Notes: generated by a model from the letters alone, not told the origin. 64,000 bases of DNA from Citrobacter rodentium NBRC 105723 = DSM 16636 (GCF_021278985.1 NZ_CP082833.1:806001-870000), one strand, 5' to 3'; numbered from the stretch's first letter, positions 54,530 to 63,773 are shown. Program-made: numbers and translations.

Positions 54530-56755
54530 TTATTTAAGCATAGCTTCCGTAACGACAAGTTTAGCAATCGTTGCCGGAGTTGGAAGGGTACGTTCAACTA
54601 CAATAGTTTCACCAGCCGAAATCGCGCTTTCATCAGCCCTCACTGTCGTAATACCATTGCTGGTTGATTGTAAAGAATAGTAGCACTTACCTAAATCGCA
54701 ACTAAAGATGTATTTACCATCTGTCGCATCACCCCTCAATTTAATTATGTAAGCACTATCGGTTCCTGAAGCAACTTGATCAGCGGCAAAACCGACATAA
54801 ACCATAGGAACACCCTTCTCTTTCTTCACGGACAAAGACTTGACATCGGGACTGCTTACCAGCGGAAGATTCCCCTTCAGCATATCCTCCGTAACAGTCA
54901 GCGTCGCGACAACCTCTGTATCGGGGCTGGTACGTTTAACGGTAATGACAGAGCCGACATGAAGGAAACTGCTTAAATCAGCATAACTACGTATGATTGA
55001 CTGTGCTCCATAGGTATTACGCTTTGAGTTATAATTGCGGTCACCTTTTGTGTCGTAAACATATGTACCGTCTACTTCAACGCGATAATTATTTGAGCCG
55101 CTAAGTTTACTGCTATCAAAAGTCACATTAATGCGCAGGTTACCGTTGAACAGGTCCAGGAAAACGGCTTTTACGTCCCCGGAAGGAAACTCAATGATAT
55201 CATCGACAATCTCACCCAGCTCATGCTCCGGCGTGTCGCCGCTCAGATCCCAGATTATCGCCCCGCCATAACCGTTCTGGTTGATAAAGTTGACCTTCTT
55301 CTGTACTGACTCAAGGTCATCGTAGGTTAAAAACTCTTTGGTTTTGGCATTGTATAAATAAGGAACCTGTGACTCCGAATCCCAGTAGCGGGTCCAGTCG
55401 GCGGAAGCCGCATACTCCTTCAGCAGATAGTACGGGTTGGTGCCGGTAAACTGCCCTTCATCATCCCATGCGCCATGCACGGTCGCAGAGCCAGAGGCGA
55501 ATAACCCCGGCAGCCCTTTCACGATCTCGGTAGGTTCAACGCTCCCCCAGCCGCGGCCATAATACGGGATACCCACCATCAGCTTACTTTTTGGCACATT
55601 CCACGTTGAGCTGTACTCCTGCAGCGTGGAGGCAACGTTCAGCTTCTGATCGGCATCCTTGCTGTTGGCATAAAGCGGCGCATTATGACCGGTGATGGAG
55701 TCAAAAGCGCCATGGATGTCGTAAGCCATCACGTTGACGCTGTCCAGCAACGGCGCGGTCACTTCCGGGTTGATGTACTGAATGTTATTGTGGTTAGTGG
55801 TCACCGCCGCAGAAAGCTGGAAGTATTTATCGCTCTGTAAACCTAGCTCATCAAGTTTGCTGCGCAGCGTCTGCACCAGGCTGGTGAAGTTTGCCCTTTC
55901 GGCGTCGCTGTCCGGGTATTCCCAGTCAATATCGATACCATCGAAGCCCCACTCCTGCATAAAGGCAATCATGCTGTCGGCAAGTTTATTGATACCTTCC
56001 TGGGTTCTGGTCGCCTCCTCAAATACTCCTTCTTCGGAGTTATTCCAGCCGCCGACGGAAACCATATTGGTCACGCCGTTTTGCTCGGTCAGTTTATCCA
56101 GCTGGCGCAGCAATTCAGGACCTTTATAGGTGTCGTGAATAACCACTTCGCCACCCTTGATCACCGCAAACCCATAGTTCAGGTGGGTGAGCTGGCTGAA
56201 GTCGATTTTATCCGGGGTGAAATAGTTATGCGCTTCATACACGCCCCACTCCGGGAAATAGCCGATGACCTTGCGCTGCGCCGCAACTTTATCTTTTGCT
56301 TCTTTCTGCAAATCCGCCGCTTTTTGCCCGCTATACGGGGTAAAGGTGAACGTCGCCAGATTCTGGATCTGAATCGGGCCGACCCTCAGCCAGACGGGAT
56401 CGCTTCCCGGGATCCGGCCCGGATCCGCCCACCACTGGCTCTGCCAGTAATAGCCGTTGTAACGGACCAGCGTTCCCGCCGTGCCGTAAGTCGCCGCGGG
56501 ATCATAATCCACGGAATTAATCGCATTATTATCCTTTTGCGCCACCATAACGGTGACAGCGCCAGGGAAATTATTCTCACTGGCATCCGTCCAGGCTTCC
56601 CACGTATTACCATTATTTTTACTCAGCATCTGGCTGCTGTTAAGCCCACTGATCGTGTTCGCGTCATCATTCATTGACAACGTCGCCGCAAAGGATGAGA
56701 AAGTGAGTGACATCCCTGCAATAAACATTGCAGCCGTTAATTTATTGAGCTTCAT
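54530..56755 (-). CDS. Secreted GH18 chitinase 3 with ChiA-like C-terminal tail
   Basis: 741 residues. The first 517 are the common core (signal peptide, CBM5/12-like segment, GH18 with Glu279). The 224-residue tail holds two modules: one from GDVKAVFLDLFNG to TVTEDMLK, the other from PDVKSLSVKKEKG to VVTEAMLK, joined by GNLPLVSS. The whole tail is closely related to the last 215 residues of the adjacent ChiA, whose catalytic domain is of a quite different GH18 type. The second module has SCDLGKC, a possible disulfide. Likely exported by Sec and Gsp. Confidence 0.93.
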   Translation of the reverse strand: MKLNKLTAAMFIAGMSLTFSSFAATLSMNDDANTISGLNSSQMLSKNNGNTWEAWTDASENNFPGAVTVMVAQKDNNAINSVDYDPAATYGTAGTLVRYNGYYWQSQWWADPGRIPGSDPVWLRVGPIQIQNLATFTFTPYSGQKAADLQKEAKDKVAAQRKVIGYFPEWGVYEAHNYFTPDKIDFSQLTHLNYGFAVIKGGEVVIHDTYKGPELLRQLDKLTEQNGVTNMVSVGGWNNSEEGVFEEATRTQEGINKLADSMIAFMQEWGFDGIDIDWEYPDSDAERANFTSLVQTLRSKLDELGLQSDKYFQLSAAVTTNHNNIQYINPEVTAPLLDSVNVMAYDIHGAFDSITGHNAPLYANSKDADQKLNVASTLQEYSSTWNVPKSKLMVGIPYYGRGWGSVEPTEIVKGLPGLFASGSATVHGAWDDEGQFTGTNPYYLLKEYAASADWTRYWDSESQVPYLYNAKTKEFLTYDDLESVQKKVNFINQNGYGGAIIWDLSGDTPEHELGEIVDDIIEFPSGDVKAVFLDLFNGNLRINVTFDSSKLSGSNNYRVEVDGTYVYDTKGDRNYNSKRNTYGAQSIIRSYADLSSFLHVGSVITVKRTSPDTEVVATLTVTEDMLKGNLPLVSSPDVKSLSVKKEKGVPMVYVGFAADQVASGTDSAYIIKLRGDATDGKYIFSCDLGKCYYSLQSTSNGITTVRADESAISAGETIVVERTLPTPATIAKLVVTEAMLK

Positions 56756-57000
56756 ATATTATCCTTAATAATGTAATGTAGCAACTGGTGTAGCCGCCAG
56801 TTCTGGCTCCATTACCATAAAGAATAAATAAACAGACCACAATTGCCCTTCGGATTATTAAAAGTACCTGATTATTGAATCATAAAAATCAGTGATATAT
56901 AAAAATGGTGGTAAGATAATTTCTCTTTTTAAGATAAACGTTACCAATGAATATGAGAGGGGACTTATTTGTATTAACCGTAACCAGACGACGTCAAACA
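56756..57000 (-). promoter_or_regulatory. Chitinase 3 upstream region (repeat copy C)
   Basis: Close to copies A and B for about 120 bases, then more divergent, yet TTGACG at 56997-56992 keeps the 237-base distance to the ATG; the -10 candidate is atacaa. Confidence 0.45.
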
Positions 57001-57102
57001 AAAACAATTATTGATAACTATTGATGCTGTAAAAAAAAGAAAACAATAATAGGAAATACAAATACCTTAATTGTGTAAGTTTTTATTTCAAATCATAAAG
57101 AA

Positions 57103-57124
57103 GGGGCCGCAATATTTCGGCCCC
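57103..57124. terminator. Terminator after chiA
   Basis: ggggccg-caatatt-tcggcccc hairpin flanked by A/T runs (ccttttt on plus, ttcttta on minus). Confidence 0.8.
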
Positions 57125-57152
57125 CTTTTTCATATGTAATACAGCTTAAATG

Positions 57153-59576
57153 TTATTTAAGCATATCTTCCGTCACAACAATTTTTGCAATGGTTGCCGG
57201 AGACGGGGTGATACGTTCGACCACGATGGTTTCACCAGCCGAAATCGCGCGTTCATCAGACTTCACTGTCGTAATACCATTGCTGGTTGATTTTGAGGAG
57301 TAGTAGCACTTACCGTTATCATAACTAAAGACGTAGTTACCATTCTTCGCATCACCCATTACTTTAATGACGTAAGAACTATCGGTTCCTGAAGCAATTT
57401 TATCAGCGGCAAAACCGACATAAACCATAGGAATACCCTTCTCTTTCTTCACGGACAGAGAGGTGACATCCGTACTGCTTACCAGCGGATTATTCCCCTT
57501 CAGCATATCTTCCGTTACGGTCAGGGTAGCCAGAATTTGTTCATCAGGGCCGGTACGCTTAACGGTAACAACAGAGCCGGCATGAAGAAGGTAGCTTACA
57601 TCACCAGTACGTATTGTTGACTGTGTACCATAGTTATAACGGTATCCGTAATAGGACTTGCCGCCCTCCGTTGAGAAGACATATTGACCATCAACTTCTA
57701 CGCGATAACTATTGGAACCGCTAAGCTTGCTGGCATCAAAATTCACATTAATACGTTGCTTACCATCGAATACGTCCACAAAAACGGCTTTTACGTCGCC
57801 TGTAAGGTCGCCAGAATCACCGGCTTGCGTAAACGGCGCAAACACTTCGCTAAAAGCATACTGCGGCGCCTGCTGTGCAGTCAGTCCACTATGTTCAGGA
57901 GAAACCTGTTTGGCGACGCCCGGCTGATCGCGCATCATTGACCAGATACCAATCATACCCAGCCCACGTTCAGTTGCGTCCTGCATGACCAGCTTCGCAT
58001 CCGACATGTAGAATACTTCGCCCTGAACGTCGTTATAGCCGATCATCGGCGTGGTACCCATCATCGCATTGATTTCAGCATCGCTCTTATCAGTGAAGAT
58101 CTGCTTCAGCTGGCTGTGCATGTTTTCAATTGCGGAGGTGGCGCATTTGCCATGGATATTCTGGCCTTCGGTGCCATCGGACTGGCAAATGCTGTTACCG
58201 TAGTCCATGGTCATTACGTTAACACCCGCCAGATCAACCCCCTTCGCTTTAGCATCCTCGAGCACATAGAGGCCTTCTGCGGTCAGACCGGTCGGCAGAA
58301 TCGGCAGGGTATACCAGATACCTATTTTACGCCCTTCTTCTTTCCAGGTGTCCTGAACGGCCTTCACCGCTTCGTTACGGCGATTGATAGATTCATGATC
58401 CGCAACCCAGGTACCTTCGATGTCGAAGTCCAGTACGTTCAGGTTCAGATTATCAACGATATCGTAGTAGTGCTGTTTCAAATCCTGAACATTTTTACAG
58501 GATGCCGCCAGCGGGGCGTTATTCGCACCGCCAATGGAAACCATCACATCGCCGCCAGCTTCACGCAGGGCCTTTATCTTGCTGTATTGTGCATAGTCGT
58601 TGATGTTATACGCCGTACCCCAGGTCGGGAGACAGGTTTCCGCATCCTTACTGACCACAAACGCCATAGTGAAGTGGGTTACATTCTGGTTCTGCGCCAG
58701 GCTCGCCAGATCGGGCTGGGAATTCAGGGTAAAGTCGACATAGGGAGCATAGACATGCGCAGGCCACGGGGATTTAGGCGTACCGACTTTTTCTTTCGTG
58801 CCGGTCCAGTCGATGAAGATGCGCCACGGGTTAGTGTCAGTCGGGGAAACTTTCTGTACTTTTGCCTGCGAGACGTAGTTAGCACCATTGTAGCGAATCA
58901 GAGTACCGCTCTCGTACAGCGTGGAGGCATTGTATTCCGGCGCATTGTTAAGCTGCTCCTGAGTGTAAGAGACAACCGCGCCAAGCGGTTTCCACGGACG
59001 GCCATTTGTACCGGTCGGGTTCTGGTTAGCCGGAACAGAAGGATCGTTTCCTACTGTATAAAACATGGCTTCATATTCCTCACCGTTTTTCTGAACCTTA
59101 TCGCCTTTATTATAAACGGTGGAAGATGACCACTCTGCAACCGGAGCATAAGCTTCCCAGGGATTCTCCTGGCCTGGAGCAAAACCGTAACTGCTTTGCG
59201 CTGTCGACGTCTTATAAGTTGCATTATTGTAGGAAACAATATCGCCTGCATTATAAGAGACGGTATTATCATAAGCCGGATAAGTTACCGTACCGCCGCT
59301 GGTTTCACAGGTCGTTGGATTACCGTATTTATCCATTTCAGCCGCGGTTGCAGCGCGCTCATAACGCCACGGGTTATTCGCTTCATTGTCGGCAGCATTC
59401 CCCGGGCAGTCGGAAGCGCCTACCCACCATGCGTTCGTATAAACGCCGCCATCGAAAATAACTTCGTAGGTACTGCCGCCCTCCTGGCCGCTCCATGCTT
59501 CAAGAGCAAATGCCGGCAACGCAGCACAAGTCAGCCCCATGCAAAAAAGGGCCTTAGTGGCTAAATTTAATTTCAT
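57153..59576 (-). CDS. chiA: Secreted GH18 chitinase ChiA with added C-terminal modules
   Basis: 807 residues from ATG 59576 (signal peptide to about 24, PAFA-LEAW). It is the ortholog of E. coli ChiA: a WSGQEGG ... NAWWVGASDCPG N-terminal module, two or three ChtBD3/CBM5-12 segments (YDNTVSYNAGDIVSYNNATY, WSSSTVYNKGDKVQKNGEEY, YNASTLYESGTLIRYNGANY) and a GH18 domain with SIGGANNAPL and VLDFDIEGTW, catalytic Glu387. E. coli ChiA has several N-terminal WWV modules and stops after FAPFT; here only one is present, but residues 593-807 add two modules like those of chitinase 3, ending VTEDMLK. In E. coli this protein is secreted by Gsp. Confidence 0.93.
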   Translation of the reverse strand: MKLNLATKALFCMGLTCAALPAFALEAWSGQEGGSTYEVIFDGGVYTNAWWVGASDCPGNAADNEANNPWRYERAATAAEMDKYGNPTTCETSGGTVTYPAYDNTVSYNAGDIVSYNNATYKTSTAQSSYGFAPGQENPWEAYAPVAEWSSSTVYNKGDKVQKNGEEYEAMFYTVGNDPSVPANQNPTGTNGRPWKPLGAVVSYTQEQLNNAPEYNASTLYESGTLIRYNGANYVSQAKVQKVSPTDTNPWRIFIDWTGTKEKVGTPKSPWPAHVYAPYVDFTLNSQPDLASLAQNQNVTHFTMAFVVSKDAETCLPTWGTAYNINDYAQYSKIKALREAGGDVMVSIGGANNAPLAASCKNVQDLKQHYYDIVDNLNLNVLDFDIEGTWVADHESINRRNEAVKAVQDTWKEEGRKIGIWYTLPILPTGLTAEGLYVLEDAKAKGVDLAGVNVMTMDYGNSICQSDGTEGQNIHGKCATSAIENMHSQLKQIFTDKSDAEINAMMGTTPMIGYNDVQGEVFYMSDAKLVMQDATERGLGMIGIWSMMRDQPGVAKQVSPEHSGLTAQQAPQYAFSEVFAPFTQAGDSGDLTGDVKAVFVDVFDGKQRINVNFDASKLSGSNSYRVEVDGQYVFSTEGGKSYYGYRYNYGTQSTIRTGDVSYLLHAGSVVTVKRTGPDEQILATLTVTEDMLKGNNPLVSSTDVTSLSVKKEKGIPMVYVGFAADKIASGTDSSYVIKVMGDAKNGNYVFSYDNGKCYYSSKSTSNGITTVKSDERAISAGETIVVERITPSPATIAKIVVTEDMLK

Positions 59577-59777
59577 TTTTAAAATCCCTGTTAATAGTAA
59601 ACTGTATCGTTTTACGTAACGATTTAACGGCAATACGTTAATAACAACATCCGTTAAGTTCAATTATTAAAGGAATAACTAATGAAATTTAAGAAATAAA
59701 CACCCTCATCAGACCAGAGTAAATAAAATATTTATTTGAGTGATATGAATTAAATTAAAATACGATATTTTAATAAT

Positions 59778-59807
59778 AAAAAACCCCGAAATATATTCGG
59801 GGTTTTT
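59778..59807 (-). terminator. str operon terminator after tuf
   Basis: aaaaccccgaa-atata-ttcggggtttt, 11-bp stem, with ttattatt following on the minus strand. Confidence 0.88.
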
Positions 59808-59836
59808 AAGACTAAATACGTTATTAAAACGTCATA

Positions 59837-61021
59837 TTAGCCGAGAACTTTAGCAACCACGCCCGCGCCAACGGTACGGCCACCTTCACGGATTGCGAAA
59901 CGCAGACCGTCGTCCATCGCGATCGGGTGGATCAGGGTAACAACCATTTTGATGTTGTCGCCCGGCATTACCATTTCCACGCCTTCCGGCAGTTCAATGG
60001 TGCCAGTCACGTCAGTTGTACGGAAGTAGAACTGCGGACGGTAGCCTTTGAAGAACGGAGTGTGACGGCCGCCTTCGTCTTTGGACAGGATATAAACTTC
60101 AGATTCGAACTTGGTGTGCGGCTTGATGGTGCCCGGCTTAGCCAGTACCTGACCACGTTCGATTTCTTCACGTTTGATACCACGCAGCAGAACACCTACG
60201 TTCTCACCCGCACGGCCTTCGTCCAGCAGTTTACGGAACATTTCAACGCCGGTACAGGTAGACTTCGCAGTCTCTTTGATACCAACGATTTCAACTTCTT
60301 CGCCCACTTTGATGATACCGCGCTCTACACGACCGGTAACAACGGTACCACGACCGGAGATGGAGAATACGTCTTCGATCGGCAGCAGGAACGGCTTGTC
60401 AATCGCACGCTCTGGCTCAGGGATGTAGGAATCCAGGAAGCCTGCCAGTTCGATGATTTTCTCTTCCCACTCTGCTTCGCCTTCCAGCGCTTTCAGGGCA
60501 GAACCACGAACGATCGGCGTGTCGTCGCCCGGGAAGTCATACTGAGACAGCAGCTCACGCACTTCCATCTCAACCAGTTCCAGCAGCTCTTCGTCATCAA
60601 CCATGTCGCACTTGTTCAGGAACACGATGATGTACGGAACGCCTACCTGACGACCCAGCAGGATGTGCTCACGGGTCTGCGGCATCGGGCCGTCAGTCGC
60701 GGCAACAACCAGGATCGCGCCGTCCATCTGAGCAGCACCGGTGATCATGTTTTTAACATAGTCGGCGTGGCCCGGGCAGTCTACGTGTGCGTAGTGACGG
60801 GTCGGGGTATCGTATTCAACGTGAGAGGTGTTGATGGTGATACCACGCGCTTTTTCTTCCGGCGCGTTATCAATCTGGTCGAATGCGCGGGCAGCACCGC
60901 CGTAGGTTTTAGCCAGTACGGTAGTGATTGCAGCGGTCAGAGTAGTTTTACCGTGGTCAACGTGGCCGATGGTGCCGACGTTAACGTGCGGTTTTGTACG
61001 TTCAAATTTTTCTTTAGACAC
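59837..61021 (-). CDS. tufA: Elongation factor Tu
   Basis: 394 residues. GTPase that brings aminoacyl-tRNA to the ribosome. G1 GHVDHGKTT, switch I RGITINTSHVEY, G3 DCPGHADYV, G4 NKCD and G5 SALKALEG are intact; the kirromycin-site region is unchanged on reading. Last gene of the str operon. Located next to fusA, so it is the tufA copy. Confidence 0.98.
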   Translation of the reverse strand: MSKEKFERTKPHVNVGTIGHVDHGKTTLTAAITTVLAKTYGGAARAFDQIDNAPEEKARGITINTSHVEYDTPTRHYAHVDCPGHADYVKNMITGAAQMDGAILVVAATDGPMPQTREHILLGRQVGVPYIIVFLNKCDMVDDEELLELVEMEVRELLSQYDFPGDDTPIVRGSALKALEGEAEWEEKIIELAGFLDSYIPEPERAIDKPFLLPIEDVFSISGRGTVVTGRVERGIIKVGEEVEIVGIKETAKSTCTGVEMFRKLLDEGRAGENVGVLLRGIKREEIERGQVLAKPGTIKPHTKFESEVYILSKDEGGRHTPFFKGYRPQFYFRTTDVTGTIELPEGVEMVMPGDNIKMVVTLIHPIAMDDGLRFAIREGGRTVGAGVVAKVLG

Positions 61022-61091
61022 GGCTATATTCCTTACTATAGCGCTCTCCCCTTATGGAGAGAGCACGGGACTTAGGTTTTAATCCTGTGGA

Positions 61092-63206
61092 TTACTTACC
61101 ACGGGCTTCGATTACGGCCTGAGCAACGTTGCTCGGTGCATCATCATACTTCAGGAATTCCATGGTGTATGATGCGCGACCTTTGGTCAGAGAACGCAGC
61201 TGAGTTGCATATCCGAACATTTCAGACAGCGGTACTTCAGCGTGGATTTTAACGCCAGTCACTTCGGATTCCTGACCGCGCAGCATACCGCGACGACGGC
61301 TCAGGTCACCGATAACGTCACCGGTGTTCTCTTCCGGCGTTTCTACCTCAACCTTCATGATCGGCTCAAGCAGAACTGGTTTTGCTTTCTTAAAGCCTTC
61401 TTTAAAGGCAATAGACGCAGCCAGTTTAAACGCCAGTTCCGAGGAGTCAACGTCATGGTAAGAACCGAAGTGCAGACGGATACCGATGTCAACAACCGGA
61501 TAACCAGCCAGCGGGCCTGCTTTCAGCTGCTCCTGGATACCTTTATCAACGGCCGGGATGTATTCGCCAGGGATTACACCACCTTTAATGTCGTTGACGA
61601 ACTCGTAGCCTTTCGGGTTGGAACCCGGCTCCAGCGGGTACATGTCGATAACAACATGACCGTACTGACCGCGACCACCAGACTGCTTCGCATGTTTACC
61701 TTCGATATCGGTAACTTTCGCGCGAATCGCTTCACGGTAAGCAACCTGAGGTTTACCGACGTTCGCTTCAACGTTGAATTCACGCTTCATACGGTCAACG
61801 ATGATGTCGAGGTGCAGCTCACCCATACCGGCGATAATGGTCTGGTTAGATTCTTCGTCAGTCCATACGCGGAAAGACGGGTCTTCTTTAGCCAGACGGC
61901 CCAGAGCCAGACCCATTTTTTCCTGGTCAGCTTTGGTTTTCGGCTCAACAGCAATGGAGATTACCGGCTCAGGGAATTCCATACGCTCCAGGATGATCGG
62001 ATGATCCGGATCGCACAGGGTATCACCCGTGGTAACGTCTTTCAGGCCGATCGCCGCAGCGATGTCGCCCGCGCGAACTTCTTTGATCTCTTCACGTTTG
62101 TTAGCGTGCATCTGAACGATACGACCGAAACGCTCACGTGCGGATTTCACGGAGTTCAGTACGGTATCACCAGAGTTAACCACACCGGAGTACACGCGGA
62201 AGAAGGTCAGGTTACCCACGAACGGGTCGGTAGCGATTTTGAATGCCAGTGCAGAGAAAGGCTCATCGTCGCTAGCGTGACGCTCAGCAGGAGTGTCTTT
62301 ACCGTCGTCCAGGATACCGTTGATCGCAGGTACGTCAACCGGGGATGGCAGGTAGTCAACTACCGCATCCAGCATCGCCTGAACACCTTTGTTCTTAAAT
62401 GCGGAACCACAGGTTACCAGGATGATTTCGTTGTTCAGAACGCGCTGACGCAGAGCCGTTTTGATCTCTTCTTCAGTCAGTTCTTCACCACCCAGGTATT
62501 TTTCCATCAGCTCTTCAGACGCTTCCGCTGCGGACTCGATCAGGTTCTGGTGCCATTCTTCAGCCAGTTCCTGCATGTCAGCCGGGATGTCTTCATAGGT
62601 GAAGGTTACGCCAGCATCTGCTTCATTCCAGTTGATGGCTTTCATTTTCACCAGGTCAACAACACCGGTGAACGCTTCTTCAGCGCCAATCGCCAGCTGC
62701 AGCGGAACAGGGTTCGCGCCCAGACGGGATTTGATCTGACCAACAACTTTCAGGAAGTTCGCGCCCATGCGGTCCATTTTGTTAACGAACGCAATGCGCG
62801 GAACTTTATATTTGTTTGCCTGACGCCATACGGTTTCAGACTGCGGCTGAACACCACCAACTGCGCAGTAAACCATTACCGCACCATCAAGAACACGCAT
62901 GGAACGTTCTACTTCGATGGTGAAGTCAACGTGCCCCGGGGTGTCGATGATGTTTACGCGATGCGGTTCATACTGCTTAGCCATACCAGACCAGAATGCA
63001 GTAGTCGCTGCGGAAGTGATGGTAATACCACGTTCCTGCTCCTGCTCCATCCAGTCCATGGTAGCCGCGCCGTCATGAACTTCACCGATTTTATGGTTTA
63101 CACCGGTGTAGAACAGAATACGTTCGGTGGTAGTGGTTTTACCGGCGTCGATGTGCGCACTGATACCGATGTTACGATAGCGTGCGATGGGTGTTGTACG
63201 AGCCAT
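61092..63206 (-). CDS. fusA: Elongation factor G
   Basis: 704 residues, translocase GTPase. G1 AHIDAGKTTTTERI, switch I RGITITSAATTAFW, G3 DTPGHVDFT, G4 NKMDRMG; domain IV loop GGRGQYGHVVIDMYP reaches the decoding site. A 666-residue open frame on the opposite strand is a codon-bias shadow. Confidence 0.98.
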   Translation of the reverse strand: MARTTPIARYRNIGISAHIDAGKTTTTERILFYTGVNHKIGEVHDGAATMDWMEQEQERGITITSAATTAFWSGMAKQYEPHRVNIIDTPGHVDFTIEVERSMRVLDGAVMVYCAVGGVQPQSETVWRQANKYKVPRIAFVNKMDRMGANFLKVVGQIKSRLGANPVPLQLAIGAEEAFTGVVDLVKMKAINWNEADAGVTFTYEDIPADMQELAEEWHQNLIESAAEASEELMEKYLGGEELTEEEIKTALRQRVLNNEIILVTCGSAFKNKGVQAMLDAVVDYLPSPVDVPAINGILDDGKDTPAERHASDDEPFSALAFKIATDPFVGNLTFFRVYSGVVNSGDTVLNSVKSARERFGRIVQMHANKREEIKEVRAGDIAAAIGLKDVTTGDTLCDPDHPIILERMEFPEPVISIAVEPKTKADQEKMGLALGRLAKEDPSFRVWTDEESNQTIIAGMGELHLDIIVDRMKREFNVEANVGKPQVAYREAIRAKVTDIEGKHAKQSGGRGQYGHVVIDMYPLEPGSNPKGYEFVNDIKGGVIPGEYIPAVDKGIQEQLKAGPLAGYPVVDIGIRLHFGSYHDVDSSELAFKLAASIAFKEGFKKAKPVLLEPIMKVEVETPEENTGDVIGDLSRRRGMLRGQESEVTGVKIHAEVPLSEMFGYATQLRSLTKGRASYTMEFLKYDDAPSNVAQAVIEARGK

Positions 63207-63302
63207 TTGATTCCTCGTTTATCTTTTAGGCGTTCAATTTAAGTAGCCCAAAGCGGGCTGCTTACTCGAAGCGCCCGCCTGGTGACTAAAATTCCGAAGG
63301 GA

Positions 63303-63773
63303 TTACCAACGGTAGTGTGCGAACGCCTTGTTGGCTTCGGCCATACGGTGAACGTCTTCACGTTTCTTAACTGCAGTACCTTTGTTGTCTGCAGCATCAG
63401 TGAGTTCGTTCGCCAGGCGCAGAGCCATGGATTTATCACCGCGTTTACGAGCAGCTTCAACGATCCAACGCATTGCCAGAGCATTACGACGGACCGGACG
63501 GACTTCAACTGGAACCTGATAAGTAGAACCACCAACGCGGCGGGACTTAACTTCGACAGTCGGACGCACGTTTTCGAGAGCGACTTCGAAAGCTTCCAGT
63601 TCAGATTTACCAGAACGCTGAGCCAGGGTCTCCAGCGCGCTGTATACGATAGTTTCTGCAGTAGATTTTTTACCATCTACCATCAGGATATTGACAAATT
63701 TAGCCAGCAGTTCTGATCCGAACTTCGGATCCGGCAGAATTTTACGCTGACCAATGACGCGACGACGTGGCAT
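63303..63773 (-). CDS. rpsG: 30S ribosomal protein S7
   Basis: 156 residues, the short form (E. coli K-12 has a longer C terminus). Nucleates the 30S head; represses the str operon by binding the rpsL-rpsG gap (63774-63869 here). Starts MPRRRVIGQRKILPDPKFGSE. Confidence 0.97.
   Translation of the reverse strand: MPRRRVIGQRKILPDPKFGSELLAKFVNILMVDGKKSTAETIVYSALETLAQRSGKSELEAFEVALENVRPTVEVKSRRVGGSTYQVPVEVRPVRRNALAMRWIVEAARKRGDKSMALRLANELTDAADNKGTAVKKREDVHRMAEANKAFAHYRW

Larger units (their letters stand above)
50194..56755 (-). repeat. Tandem triplication of chitinase core
   Basis: Three direct copies of 1551 bp: 50194-51744, 52584-54134 and 55205-56755. Each encodes 517 residues with only scattered differences, and the identity continues into the upstream DNA. 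It ends sharply at the codon after GEIV, where three unrelated-looking tails begin. No transposase or target-site duplication is seen around the units. Confidence 0.9.

Noticed and set aside
49540..57000. Chitinase triplication as a transposon or prophage
   Set aside because: No transposase, integrase, terminal inverted repeats or tRNA attachment site are present; tandem recombination explains the structure.
61242..63242. Long open frame (666 codons) antisense to fusA
   Set aside because: It mirrors fusA codon by codon and arises from the codon bias of a highly expressed gene. No family resemblance and no ribosome site. The same holds for the long frames opposite tufA, rplB, rplC, rpsD and rpoA.
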